Positions 46,901-59,039 of a stretch of DNA of 64,000 bases are shown here, one piece after another. The DNA comes from Gyrodactylus bullatarudis. Its lineage: Eukaryota > Platyhelminthes > Monogenea > Gyrodactylidea > Gyrodactylidae. Numbering within the stretch: the first letter of the stretch is position 1; the number at the start of each line of letters is the position of its first letter. The position numbers and the translations under genes were made by a program. The stretch is taken from NCBI GenBank assembly GCA_012064415.1, contig SSNU01000147.1:8117-72116 (forward strand), read 5' to 3'. Below the pieces are notes generated by a model. It worked only from the letters and a program-made list of their open reading frames with translations, ran no database searches and was not told where the DNA came from.

Positions 46901-49900
46901 TTAGGCATATTTGATTTCTTTGTCTAATCGTGATCCTAAAAATCAACTTTTGATCACTCTCTCATATTGAAATCAGCAAAAATTTTCAACTCAAAGTTCA
47001 AAAAAATTTGGAAATTTGGCGCTACTTCAAGATTTAAAATTTGACATATTTTCCTTGAGAATTGATTTTTTCTAAATTTTTTTCTCCATATCGTGAAGGA
47101 GAGCTTCATGATCTAGATTTCTAAAAATCTTGATCAAATTCGATTATTTAGTGAAAAAATGAGAATTTTGTTAAAATCATATACTCCCATCTTCATATTA
47201 ATTAGGTGTCGATATTAATTGGTGCTAGACTTTTATTAATTAAGCCTCGTTCTGAAAATGCGGTGTATTCATTCCTAACAACTCTTCAAATATCAAGGTA
47301 ATAGTATAGCACCTGTACTTGCAAAGATGATCTACAATTATTTCGTTCTAAGTGCTTAGATTATAAGACGAATCTGTGGGATATATTACCTAAGCATAAT
47401 TTTAGATAATCTTCAAATATTTCACTGTCGATAGCAACATCGCCTTCCTTAATTTGGAATATGCTAGACAATTTCATGGAGAGTTTCGATCAATTATAAT
47501 TGATTAGAGATCTCTAATTAGAGATCATACAAGTCTTATTTTAATGTGATTACCTGAAATGATTTGAGAATCCATAGAGCAAGATTAATTCCAAGCAAAG
47601 AAGCGACCAATTGACGTCCAGGCTTCTCTTCTTTATGCTTCAATTGATCGCAGCAACGATGAAAGGAATCCTGAATAAAATATGTCTGCAAGAGGGTCTG
47701 TAGGAATTCTATTGAATCGAGAACAGCTCGTATTATCAATAGTACTCTCTTGTGTGAATTCTGAAAAGATTGATAATCTCAAAATAATGATTCAAGTATA
47801 TAAAATCAAATGAGATTCTATTCTATTCAACTAATAGTCTAATTATTATTTAAATAGAAAATTATTTTGATCCATAATGATACCGGAAAGGATTCTCTTA
47901 AATTTTAAGAGATAATCTATAATTAAAAAAGATTTTGGAAAGATTTGTAGCTATTATAAATTTAGAGTTCAAAATTTTTGTTGATTTCAAGATGTGATCA
48001 ACCGTTATTTTTCAGAATCATAATCAAAAAATTTGGTAGATTTTCGAAATTTGAAAAACGGCCTAATATTTCTGTATAAATAATTCACGTAAATTTTCAA
48101 ATACGTCCGAAAATCCATTAAAAATCATATTAAAATTGAAGAAAAAGATATATTAACACCAAATACGTATTTCTTAAAGGATTTTCAGTGGTATCACTTT
48201 AAAAATGATAAGAGTTAAATAATTGAATGAAAATAATAATTTACAAATATGAAAGAAATAGTAAAAGTTTTAGAAATAAGAATAAATGCAAGCTGAAAAA
48301 ACACCAAAACTCTCCAATAATTAGCAACAATGGAGAGAAAAGTGAAAAACCTCACATCGGCCAAGGTAGTTGAAGATTATATGAATAGTTTTTCTGAACA
48401 CATAGATTAGGTTTGTGTAGATTGATAAAGAATTTCTCCTTTACCCACACATCTATGCTGTCATCTCCAGGGTTTTTATATAAAACGGAAAAATTTGAAA
48501 TTAAAGCATAGTGGTTTTCTTGTTTAAGATGTCTAGTAACCGCGGTATCCTTATGTAAATGATCATTCGATCTTGTAGACAATTTCCTAATAAAATTTGT
48601 AAAAAGTTCTCTTGCGTAATTCCAATTGATGAAAAACCAAAAAACTTTTCTAGTAGGTAGAGAAAAAAAAAATTAAAAATCAATTGAGCCATGGTAGTTC
48701 CAAATTGTGTGTGTAATTCTTCTGGATGCACAGATTTGGATCCTCCTCCATTATATAAAACTTTTCCCTAATTTTGAGGTCCGTAATTCTATCGCTTGGG
48801 TTCTTATAAATGATTCTAAAATTACTTTCATTTGCCTCGCATCCGCACCTATCAATGTGTTTCTTGATTGATGAGCTATTCTTGTTTAAATGCTCATTGA
48901 TCCTAATAGCTAATCTTCTTTGTGTTCGTCCTATATATCTAGCTCCACATGAGGCTTCAAAGCAGTAGATGAGATTAGATTGTTCAGTTTCTTTGAGTCT
49001 GTCTTTAAGATAGAATTTGAATAAACTTGTGGTTTTGAATACAACCTTCAATTGTATATCATTGTAATGTTCATTTACAAGATCATTCAGCTTTCTTCTT
49101 TTTACAATTTTCATTAAAATTATTCATTCAAACAATTTATTAAATATTGAACCAGGAATTTCCTAATAGTTCTTCCTATGTAAGAAGCGCCACAATCACA
49201 CTGGAATTTATAAACTAATAGAGTTTTCTCTTCAGGCTTGAGTAAATCCTTATGAATCAAACTAATTTTGGCCTAATTTTGGTCAGATTGAATTTTTCAG
49301 AAATTTTTAAAAATTTTTCCAACTTATTGGCTAATTTTTTCATGGAATTCGAAAAATAAATTTTTCCTGACCTTCCGAAGAAAAATATTGATTTTTTTGC
49401 TAAAAAAGTAAATTCTCATCTTCACGGTTAGGTTTATATAGATTTACTCACCAAATCAATATTACTGTAAACAATTAGAGAAGCGTTTATTATGTTCGAT
49501 ATAATGTAGTTAGCAGTGAAGAAAAGGGCAAGGTAAAGTAGAAATTCATCGACAAGACTCTGTTTTGTAGCAATGGAGAATTTTAGTTGACGTGTCTGTT
49601 TAAATGCCAAAATGGTACAAGCCACACCTGACGTATGCAATAACAGCTCCTCAACGAACAAGACATAAGTCTAGTGAAAGAGAAAATTATATGAATTAAA
49701 AAATAGATCCGTAAATTTCTTTCAATTGGTCATTATTTTTTAAGCTTGAAGGTTATAACTTTATACAAGATTGAGAAATTAGAAATTTCTGATTTCAATT
49801 GATATCCTTCAAAATACTTTAATGATTTTAATAAATCGGAAGATGTACACTTGTATATCAATGGGAAATTATATCTTTCTATGTCTCATCTATAGAACAT

Positions 49901-52900
49901 TTGCCCCCTCTTGTTTTGCAGTAATTTTTCTGAAAGACAAAGAGAGGCCTTTTTAACATCGATGAATGAAAACGAATCCCTTGTTCTCTAATTTAACCCT
50001 TTCTATCCCCCAACAATCCCACTGAGTTCCTCCATATTGTAACTTAAATATTTTAGAGGAAAATAATTTTATTTAGAACTTCGAATTTTTATCAGATGTG
50101 ACAAAGAGACGTACCATCCAATAATCTTTTTTCATTGTTGAAATTACCACAGTTATGCTTGCTATTGTTGTCACTGTCATTATAGCGGCATAACATCCTA
50201 GACCAGATCGAAATGGACCCTTCTTGGATAAGAGCTTCTTTTGGATCTAAAAATAAATTTTTATTCTGGAATTATACAGAATAGTAGTGCACTATACTGT
50301 TTGTAATCTTGAATAAAGTCATAGACCGTAGAAAAAATGCACGATGTTTCGCTGAAAGATTTATCATCTCTAAACTTATTTCTTTACAGTAGTAGTAATA
50401 GATTTTAATTACGAAAAAATGAGGCATTAAACTTGTAAAGAACATCTCGTTTAAGTAAAAATGAAATAACTACAGCTATTCTCAATGAATTTGGAAATTC
50501 ATGATTTTTACAAAAATCTCATTTTTTCATCAAGGTATTGAAAATTTTAAAAGACTTTTTGGTAACTGGTTCAAAATGTACACTTTTATTGATTAAAAAA
50601 ATTCATTTTTAATTCTTTTTGGAAAATTTTGGAGATGCTTGATTTTTTCATTGCTTTAAACTTTGAGTTGAATGTTTTTGTTGATTTGAAGGTCTGAGAG
50701 GAATCAAACGTTTTTTTTCAAGATCATCATTAGACAAAGAAAAACCTTTCAGTTGAGTTGGTCCTGGATGATCCTAATTTATCAATTTCAGAAAAGTACA
50801 AATGATCGAAAAATAGGAAGTAGACTTTTGTACGTAAATGGAGTGTTTTTTCAAAAATATGAATAAAAGTAATTATTTACTTTGTCTAATGATGATCTTG
50901 AAAAATAACGTTTGATTCCTCCCAGACCTTGAAATCAACAAAAATTTTCAAAAATCGAGAATAGCTTCGTAAAAGCATAAAAGATAAATCTAAAAGTATT
51001 AGATAAGACCAATATTGTAGATCTCTTTTACTGATTAGCGAAACAATGATAAGGTGATTTAGACATCTCTGCATTCAATATATCAATCGACTCACAAAAT
51101 GCTAATTACAGTAAAAATATTTCTATTGAAACATCTTATTTTTATTAAAACACGAATATTTACCCCCTAAATAAGTATTATTTATCTCGACCCATCAGAA
51201 TGCAGCAAGTGATTTCTATACATTTAGATAGGAAAAAAGTGAGTTTTTATGAAAATGTGAAAATTCACTGTGTTTCAATAAAAAAAAAGATTTTTCAATA
51301 GAAATATTTTTACCGTAAAAAGGGAAACTCTATTGAAACTCAACTTCTCATTCTTAGACAAGATTTCATCCACCATTTATAGGGAATAGCTCTTAAATTT
51401 ATGAGGGAAAATAATTGATTGCTTATTGAAAGTAAAATAAATATTTTATCATATTTATTCATCAAGTGAGCTTCCCCTCAACTGCCATTAGGTGTTGGAG
51501 AAGGAATAAATTATAGATTTCCATACTCTCCAATTTAGAGAATTCATTATATAGTGAGGTTCTTTTTTCCATTAATCATCAATCATAATGCTTCGTTTTT
51601 TATCAATGGGAGAAAACTTCAAACCTCTGATAAAGATGTTAGTCTTTGGACCATCAATAAACCATTTTAACTAATACATTGTCTTGGTGGGAAATAGTGT
51701 CAAGCATCTTTAACCCTTTCGATGCCGAGACTATTTCACAATTTTTATAAAAACCAAAATTTAGCTATGAAGATACCAAGTTATTTGGCCTGAAAAAGTT
51801 CTAGGGTTGTTAAGAATAAACTGGACGAGTTTCCTTTCTAAATGTCAAAAAATTACTTATTATCAGCTAAACTTATTACTAGTAACAAGATTTCCGGGAT
51901 TCTTGCGACTATCAGATAATCTTGAAACCAAGCAACAAGATTAACTGAAAGCTAATTAAACTTTTTACTAGATTAACGGTAACATGTCTATTTTACAAAG
52001 ATAACAAAGAAGATCATACCCATTAGAGGACTGCTCAACTCCTTAATGTATTTAATGGGATATAAAATCATTCAAGCATTAAAAACAATGTTTGAAAATG
52101 TATTTTAAAATCTTTCAAAATTTATGGAAGAGAAGTTTGCTTATTTGCGTATAATAAATACTATCATTCCTCGAGATCAAGCATTCACTCCAATGAAATT
52201 TTTAAGAATATCTACCTTTGTTCTCAGAAGCCTCTGAGGACTGAAAAAATTCTCTGTATCTGTAGAGTTGTAGTGTTGATCGCTTTGAAAAATTGAGTAT
52301 TCTAATTTAGTAAAAATTCTTAAATCATCAAACACAGTTTGAGTTTTAAAGAGAACGCGCATTTGGGATGTTTTCCTATTCAGCAAAAGTTTAAATCTAG
52401 CTTATTAACTATAGATTACAGATCTAAAGACACCCACAGATTATAAATTTTACATGCGAATACCTTTTAAATACCAAAAATATCAATTAAGTTCATTAGG
52501 CTACTCAAAATTAGCATTTTTTGGTTTTTTTCCTTGTAAATTAATTCAATTTTTTCTCTGATAGGGAAATGTATTGAATAATTTAGATTTCTTTTCCTCT
52601 GTTTAAAGAAGTAGTTGAGTAGTAATGGGGGGGGGTAAATCTTTATCAATCTCTATTCAAATCATACGTTGATTATGTTTTCATTGGATCCGTGTTGGAT
52701 TTCTTCTCTTTACAATTCTTTTCATCTTTATCTTGTTTCATGAGAATTCCTTGAAAATGATTATCGCACTGATATGTTATTCAAATGAATTATTGCCTTC
52801 TTATGAAAATGTTGTTGCATTTCATTGCTTTGGAAGAAATTATTTATCTTTCTTTCCAATTTCATTGGTGAAATGAAATTCCTAAAGATTTACAGGTTGT

Positions 52901-55900
52901 AATTAAATATGGATATTTTTGCATATTATTATGCAGTCCGTGTTTCTTTCAAACAGGAAAAAGTACTAAAACTTTTTCAAAGACAGTTCATTCTTTATCT
53001 ATGTTGAACATCAGGCTTGAAAGAAAATTTCTTGAAACCACCTATACAATTTTGGTTAAATCGTTTTTGTAATATCTCATAAATCATCCCACAAAGCCTT
53101 ACTGAGATGCATCTCTTAATGCTTCTGATAAAAGATGAACAAAATCTTGGATATTTTCAAATTTTAATAATAGTTAATATTTTTTTCGGAACAATGTTTC
53201 TTCATGCATCTTCAACAAATCCCAAATTAATCGGAATTTTTTTCTAGAATATGCAATGCTGATTAAAAATACGAACCTATTTCTATTTAAAATCGCATTC
53301 AAACGGCTCAAAACTTAGATCTTAATCGATTGAAGTAGAAAAATTCATTGGAAATAGTTGGCGCTAATTCAAAAATCGGCATTTTCAATTGCGATTTAAA
53401 AATTGCAAAATTTATAATACATGGTTTAATAGGAACTATTTTACGTTGAAAAATTCTCTTTAATTTGCTTTTCTCTGATAGTTAATAACTAGGGCCTCGA
53501 AAAAGTACTATTTAGTCTATTTTTACTCTATAGATAAAAGGCTGACTGAGTTGCAATAATCTGAAGAAAAAATCTGCCCATCTTATCCCAATTTAAAGAT
53601 AGCTGGTACTATTTCTGCACTAAATTGTTGTCCCGGTACTTTTTAGTACAAGTCTCAGAGTATAGTATTTTTCAACTAGTAAACGACCAATCAAAATTTT
53701 TGATGAATGGGTAACTAGATTCCTAAGCTAGCAGTATTTCATCGTGTAAGCTGATAGCAAGTCAAAAATTATTCGATAAAATCAAAAATTTAAACTAAAG
53801 CTATTCTGGAAATAGTCTTCGCTCAAGATTTGACGATGATGCTAAAAATATGATTTACCTAGTTATTTTTTCTGATCTCAAAGTATGGATCAAAAACGGG
53901 GTTCAAAATTTTCTTCTTATTTTTCATTTTATTTGGTACTATTTTTGAGGCCCTATTAATAACTAATTTCTATTCAGTTTTTAAGCTCCAATATTTTTTT
54001 GGAAAAATATTCAATCATTCGAAAATAAGGCTAGTTGGTATATTGTTAATAAAATTAAGATTAAATAAAAAAAAGGATCACGGTTAACTTTACTCACTAT
54101 AGTGTTGTCAGTTGAATTTTCTATGGAAGGATCATAGCAAGTTTTGAAGGTGACACTGGTTGTATGATCTTCCTCGTATTCATCTAAAAGAGGAATTTCA
54201 GTTCCACTCATCAATTCTTTCAATTCTATATAGGATGGCTCTCCAATCCGGACTGTTAGCTCATAAAATAAGGCTGCCGCTAACAGACTATATTCACTAA
54301 CTGTAGGCATCAGATACGTGACAATATTGTAACTAAAATCTTCATTACTATGATACGATTCTTTTTGAGTATGAGTCTCGTTCTTATGTTTGGCATGTTT
54401 TGAGAATAGATGGAAAATTTTTGCAACAGAAACATCTGTCCATGTACAAAGATTAGTCGCCATCAAGTGTACCAGTAAAGTTCCAAAAATCTTGTTATGA
54501 TAAAGAATCACAATCTGAAAAAAATAAAACTTTTTAGTAATAAAATCTTATTAACCTTCAAGTATTGTCATTTTGATTTGATTCAGAAAAGAAATTCAAA
54601 TAAACATAAAATCAGCCCCGCTCAACCAAAAATATTGGAAAAATCGAATGATTCTGATGGTTTATAAGTAGGCCCTCAAAAATAATACCAAATAAAATAA
54701 AATATAGCATCCCATAAATGGTACTTTGGTAAGAAAATTTTGAGTAATGTCTTCTTCGTAATCCACATTAGAATTTACATGCATAGAGTATTAGCCAGTT
54801 GATTTCTACTATATATTTCCTTTACAAATCGCTCATCAAGGTCCACAAAAATAGCTTTTATTGATTTAAAGAGAAAAAATTTGAAAATTTCTTTAGATAA
54901 CTTTAGTTCTATGATGAATTACATGTAAAAGCCCAAGAAATGAATATAAATAATTTAATTGGTCGTTACTTTTCTCGAACGATATTAGACGATGAGAAAG
55001 GTACCATAGACGTTTTAAACTATCCTTTCTCCATAAATATTGAAATGCTTTTCAATCAGAAAGAATAATCTTTAGAGATTTCTAATCTAATCATAATGTT
55101 TTTCATTTAATTTAAGAACCATACCTAATGAAGAGTTCATTTCCTTTTGCATCCATTTATTCGCTAGCACAAATTCAATTCTATTAATTACTTTTAATTA
55201 AGTAAAGCTTTGTTTTTGGTGTACTATCATGAATGATATAAAAGAATCCAAGCTAAGCTTAGAAAAATATTGAAATATTATTCAATTTATAAACGCACTC
55301 TTTGAGTTTTGAGCGTTCTTTTATAAATTTTATTTCCTGGAAAGAAATAATAAAAAAACACCGAAACTATTTATATTTGAGAACGTGTATACATTGTAGA
55401 CTAATCAGAAAGAAATTTCTATTTTAACTCTATATTAACTCATCATTTAATGTTTTTCAGATCATATTTTTGCTCTAAAACTCTGTCCATTTTACTGGAA
55501 GATTTTCATAGTCAACAAGATAATTTAAATTTCAAATGAAATCATAAAATTTTATGCAGTTGAAGCTCGGAATCTATCTGTATTTAAAAAAAAATCTCAT
55601 CAAGAAACGGAATATGCTGAAGATTTTTTGGAATCAATAAAATTTTTGAAGAAATGGGAATTCGGCGCCAAATTGAAACTTTCTTCAAATTTAGTAAAAG
55701 TAGGCAACTGATGTGGATTCCGATAAAATCGTAAACATATTCTTATTTGCAATGAAAAACTCGAGATTTTTATAACTTCATATCAATTAGCTTTATCATT
55801 AAATCCATCTGACTGGAATAATCTAAATTCTTTTGGGAATATACTTACTCTGTGATAGCGTAGAATAAAAAGAGTCTGACAAACAAAGAATATAATTTCA

Positions 55901-56844
55901 ACGGCACCACCGCCATACTCCAAGTTAGTTACATCACCTTGCATTCTTGCCACAACATATCCAACACTCATGAATCCAAACACTGAAATAATAAAAGTCG
56001 ATTCAGAATATTTAAATTTTGAACCAAGTTGTAGTTCTTCAGGAAACTGTTCAGCATAAATTGACTATGACGACATTCTAAGACAACACAGTCAAATGGC
56101 ATGCGAAAAACTGTAATGGCCTCATTGTTCTGGACTTATTGATAGTAAACTATTGCTATAGTAAAAAGTGTCTAGGCAACTAAATTTTAAATTGATCAAT
56201 CTACTGCTGTATTTTCAATTTAAATGTATCAATAAATTAAATCAAGTCTATAGATCTTGAATGTTACAAGAATTTACAACTACATATGTGTCGGAAAAAT
56301 AGCTTCAAGTAAGCATTTAACACTCTGAATTGTATTTAAATCCAATAAAAATACGATATTTGAATTTATTTTAAAAAATTACTTATCCTAGTTAAAAATA
56401 ATCTTTCATAGCTCTTAAAATACTCGAAATAACTTTCCTAACTTGGCAGAAATTTGCGGTTGATACCATTGAAATCGCTGCATTTAAATTATAATCTCCA
56501 CAAAATTTGGTATTTTCATCAAATCCTCAACATAATTTTTTACTTGAATGCATTTAAAAAATTCTTGCAATATCTCTTATTTAACAGGAACTAAGCTCAA
56601 TAAATAAAAGTTTGAGCTTACTTAATAATCCAAGACGTAAGTAAAGATTTACTTTCTCTCCACGAGCTGAATATTTTACTGAAAACGGAACTGGTCCTGT
56701 ACTCTGATGAACTTTTTCAAATGTCTCTTTACTATGTATTTCAAAGTATAGAGCCATGAGGATTATTGTTAAGCAGGCGATGGAATGCAAGTTGATGAAG
56801 AACACTGGATGTATTGTCTCTGAGAGGGCATTCTGTGTGTTGGG
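43953..56844 (-). CDS. otopetrin proton channel, N-terminus incomplete
   Basis: Multi-pass plasma-membrane proton channel. Exons (- strand): 56844-56622, 55982-55849, 54514-54098, 50246-50115, 49670-49452, 47760-47554, 46530-46381, 45062-43953; phases agree and give 863 aa without the first exon(s). Diagnostic blocks: NLYLRLGLLMFGFMSVGYVV, VEIIFFVCQTLFILRYHR, HLMATNLCTW, MPTVSEYSLLAAALFYE, QTLLQTYFIQDSFHRC, KPGRQLVASLLGINLALW and NLFYRYHCTVCLSQ. Most exons are phase 0. The last exon adds a 370-codon Ser/Lys-rich cytoplasmic tail starting TRRFEEMWRFESGQ, much longer than in vertebrate otopetrins. The usual first transmembrane segment is not found; upstream lie mobile DNA and an assembly gap. 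An in-frame ATG at 56865 exists, but TTTTTATCAG before 56844 looks like an acceptor. Introns contain many transposon remnants. Confidence 0.92.
46638..47205. mobile_element. fold-back MITE, copy C (in otopetrin intron)
   Basis: Begins CTAGTTAATATGAAGATGGG and ends CCCATCTTCATATTAATTAG. The inverted similarity extends about 100 bp inward (CACCAAAAAATCGAATTTG against its complement near 47130). Internal blocks (GATCCTAAAAATCAACTTTT, ATCACTCTCTCA) match copies A and B. Confidence 0.8.
48155..48195 (-). ncRNA. hammerhead-like motif, degenerate, in Penelope-like element
   Basis: The - strand reads GATACCA (48195-48189), CTGAAAA, TCCTTTAA, GAAA, palindrome ATACGTAT (48170-48163), T, TGGTGTT (48161-48155). 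Stem I pairs over 7 bp with changes relative to the 14.4-kb copy that keep pairing (A-T to T-G). Stem III is a different palindrome. One core base is lost (G8 to A), so this copy should be inactive. Confidence 0.65.
48603..49156 (-). mobile_element. Penelope-like element inserted into another copy, with 12-bp target duplication
   Basis: Flanked by AATTTCCTAATA at 48591-48602 and 49157-49168, which is single in the undisturbed family sequence. Frame 49114-48680 reads KIVKRRKLNDLVNEHYNDIQ, IYCFEASCGARYIGRTQRRL, EHLNKNSSSIKKHIDRCG, NFRIIYKNPSDR, EEDPNLCIQKNYTH: a GIY-YIG domain of a second subfamily. 5'-truncated; stop at 48680, then about 75 bp of 3' tail. Confidence 0.85.
51714..51800 (+). mobile_element. 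truncated piggyBac-like MITE, family 1
   Basis: TTAA (51710-51713), then CCCTTTCGATGCCGAGACTA and the family-1 internal sequence in reverse order (TTTTTATAAAAACCAAAAT). It breaks off at about 51800, where the dispersed repeat also found at 27.4 kb begins. Confidence 0.6.
51822..51985 (-). repeat. dispersed repeat, copy 2 (inverse of 27403-27565)
   Basis: Reverse complement follows the order of the 27.4-kb copy, including TCAAGATTATCTGATAGTCG and AGCTGATAATAAGTAAT. Lies in an otopetrin intron. Confidence 0.6.
53490..53955. mobile_element. hAT-like MITE
   Basis: 466 bp. Ends are TAGGGCCTCGAAAAAGTACT and, inverted, TAGGGCCTCAAAAATAGTAC. A perfect 8-bp target duplication TTAATAAC flanks it (53482-53489, 53956-53963). 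An 8-bp duplication with Y-AGGG ends is the hAT hallmark. No transposase. A second, truncated end lies at about 54672-54712 in the same otopetrin intron. Confidence 0.82.
55560..55792. repeat. partial fold-back MITE in otopetrin intron
   Basis: Contains TCATCAAGAAACGGAAT, TTTTTTGGAATC and AAATGGGAATTCGGCGCC, and ends ACTTCATATCAATTAGC, i.e. blocks and right end of the fold-back family, with the middle deleted. Other partial copies by the same criteria: about 49250-49440, 50490-50960 and 62140-62500. Confidence 0.5.
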
Positions 56845-56914
56845 CTGATAAAAATAGTTTTTCATTATTTATACCTTTTCAAAATGGATTTTTAAAATCT
56901 TGGCGTTCAAAAAA

Positions 56915-57110
56915 AAACTTTGGAAAGAGAGAAATCTATTAGGCTCTTGAAATTGGCAATAACGATACTCTTAATGGAAATTTCGGTAAAGTGAACATTG
57001 ACAAGTTTTGGATTCAGCTTTTTGGTAAAAGAAGGAAGTTTTATTAAATCTAATGAAAAATTAGGTCTACTGTTCTATTCTTCTGATTATAATTATAATT
57101 ATTAAGGTTA
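56915..57110 (+). mobile_element. Penelope-like element, family B, left half
   Basis: Reads [20 protein letters not shown] then [12 protein letters not shown], which matches the family-B end at 23.2 kb residue by residue. The homologous 3' tail (CTGATTGGACAAAACTGAT) appears only at about 59370, beyond the palindromic element, so the copy was split by insertion. Confidence 0.75.
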
Positions 57111-57457
57111 ATTCCAAAAGTGACCCAAAAGAAAATATTATTTTCAAAACTTATATAAAATATAGTGGTCGCAAAAATATGCCACTATATATGCCGTTCA
57201 CTTACATAAAATGAAATTGTCAACTTATCTTTTAATAATAATTATCTTCGATAGAGAATTTTATTATCTCACTGTTGATACCCTAATGAAAATATATGAG
57301 AACAGGGAATCAAAGTATAGTGACGAACTATACCTTTTTCAGGTCTAGTTCGTAGAATGAAGAAGTCAATTTTGTATTTTTTCATTTTGTATTTGTAAAA
57401 CTCAATTGTCTATTTAGTATGTAATTAAGGCTGAAAAAAAACAAAATTGAATTAACA

Positions 57458-58396
57458 NNNNNNNNNNNNNNNNNNNNNNNNNNNNNNNNNNNNNNNNNNN
57501 NNNNNNNNNNNNNNNNNNNNNNNNNNNNNNNNNNNNNNNNNNNNNNNNNNNNNNNNNNNNNNNNNNNNNNNNNNNNNNNNNNNNNNNNNNNNNNNNNNNN
57601 NNNNNNNNNNNNNNNNNNNNNNNNNNNNNNNNNNNNNNNNNNNNNNNNNNNNNNNNNNNNNNNNNNNNNNNNNNNNNNNNNNNNNNNNNNNNNNNNNNNN
57701 NNNNNNNNNNNNNNNNNNNNNNNNNNNNNNNNNNNNNNNNNNNNNNNNNNNNNNNNNNNNNNNNNNNNNNNNNNNNNNNNNNNNNNNNNNNNNNNNNNNN
57801 NNNNNNNNNNNNNNNNNNNNNNNNNNNNNNNNNNNNNNNNNNNNNNNNNNNNNNNNNNNNNNNNNNNNNNNNNNNNNNNNNNNNNNNNNNNNNNNNNNNN
57901 NNNNNNNNNNNNNNNNNNNNNNNNNNNNNNNNNNNNNNNNNNNNNNNNNNNNNNNNNNNNNNNNNNNNNNNNNNNNNNNNNNNNNNNNNNNNNNNNNNNN
58001 NNNNNNNNNNNNNNNNNNNNNNNNNNNNNNNNNNNNNNNNNNNNNNNNNNNNNNNNNNNNNNNNNNNNNNNNNNNNNNNNNNNNNNNNNNNNNNNNNNNN
58101 NNNNNNNNNNNNNNNNNNNNNNNNNNNNNNNNNNNNNNNNNNNNNNNNNNNNNNNNNNNNNNNNNNNNNNNNNNNNNNNNNNNNNNNNNNNNNNNNNNNN
58201 NNNNNNNNNNNNNNNNNNNNNNNNNNNNNNNNNNNNNNNNNNNNNNNNNNNNNNNNNNNNNNNNNNNNNNNNNNNNNNNNNNNNNNNNNNNNNNNNNNNN
58301 NNNNNNNNNNNNNNNNNNNNNNNNNNNNNNNNNNNNNNNNNNNNNNNNNNNNNNNNNNNNNNNNNNNNNNNNNNNNNNNNNNNNNNNNNNNNNNNN
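57458..58396. other. assembly gap (939 N)
   Basis: Unknown sequence. Because the flanks are inverted copies of each other, the gap may reflect a palindrome that did not assemble, and the true length may differ. Confidence 0.99.
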
Positions 58397-58660
58397 TTAA
58401 TTCAATTTTGTTTTTTTTCAGCCTTAATTACATACTAAATAGACAATTGAGTTTTACAAATACAAAATGAAAAAATACAAAATTGACTTCTTCATTCTAC
58501 GAACTAGACCTGAAAAAGGTATAGTAATGATTAATATCAATGTAAATAACAACCACAGTATAGTGGAGTAGAAAGTTATAAAGTGATATTAAATAAAGAA
58601 CTGTTATAACAAGCCGCGGCGCGGCATTCTTTTCTCTCGATTTTATTACAAAATACGTTT

Positions 58661-58885
58661 ATGGATAATTTTAACATTAATTCTGTTCTGCCCCCAAAGG
58701 TTCCAAACGTTGAGGAGGAGTCTCAAGACAATAGAGCTGGCAGTTCCATCCCCGACAGCAACTCGTACGCTGCTTGATATCAACTATTCTCAGATCCCAA
58801 GATCCAACAAGCCCTTAGCACGCCGGGCCTACAAATGTTGCTGAATATGAAAGGACAGCTATTTCCTTCACAGATTAATCAGTGA
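58661..58885 (+). pseudogene. short GC-richer open frame with one in-frame TGA
   Basis: MDNFNINSVLPPKVPNVEEE... to SNSYAA, TGA at 58775-58777, then YQLFSDPKIQQALSTPGLQM... to TGA 58883-58885. Both parts are in one frame, and base composition is clearly richer in G and C than the surroundings; AAGCCGCGGCGCGGC lies just upstream. It looks like the start of a mobile-element protein (gag-like), but I recognise no family. Confidence 0.35.
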
Positions 58886-59039
58886 TTGTAAATATTTTCA
58901 TTTGGGTATCAATAGTGAGATAATAAAATTCTCTATCGAATCATATATAATTCAGATAATTATCACTAAAAGATAAGTTGAAAATTTCATTTTATTTAAG
59001 TGAACGGCATATTTTTGCGACCACTATATTTTAACCTCA

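Larger units (their letters stand above)
48155..49280 (-). mobile_element. Penelope-like element, family A, interrupted by a second copy
   Basis: The - strand frame starts at about 49275 (LIHKDLLKPEEKTLLVYKFQ, CDCGASYIGRTIRK), breaks at 49157, and resumes at 48602 (RKLSTRSNDHLHKDTAVTRH through KPNLCVQKNYSYNLQLPWPM, stop 48352). This is the same protein as at 13756-14268. A 554-bp foreign segment separates the halves. RT domain absent. Host intron: otopetrin, same strand as the gene. Confidence 0.82.
57155..59030. mobile_element. palindromic (long inverted repeat) element around the assembly gap
   Basis: 57327-57455 and 58397-58525 are inverted copies with no mismatch that I could see, each abutting the gap. 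A second inverted block (ATGCCGTTCACTTA..., TCTCACTGTTGATACCC... at 57165-57290) recurs inverted at 58890-59025. The right arm holds an extra about 355 bp with a GC-richer open frame (58661-58885). The whole block interrupts a Penelope-like copy. It could be a TIR transposon or a rearranged repeat. The gap prevents deciding. Confidence 0.6.

Noticed and set aside
49996..50030. TTAACCCTTTCTATCC as another piggyBac-like end
   Set aside because: No matching opposite end or internal similarity was found nearby.
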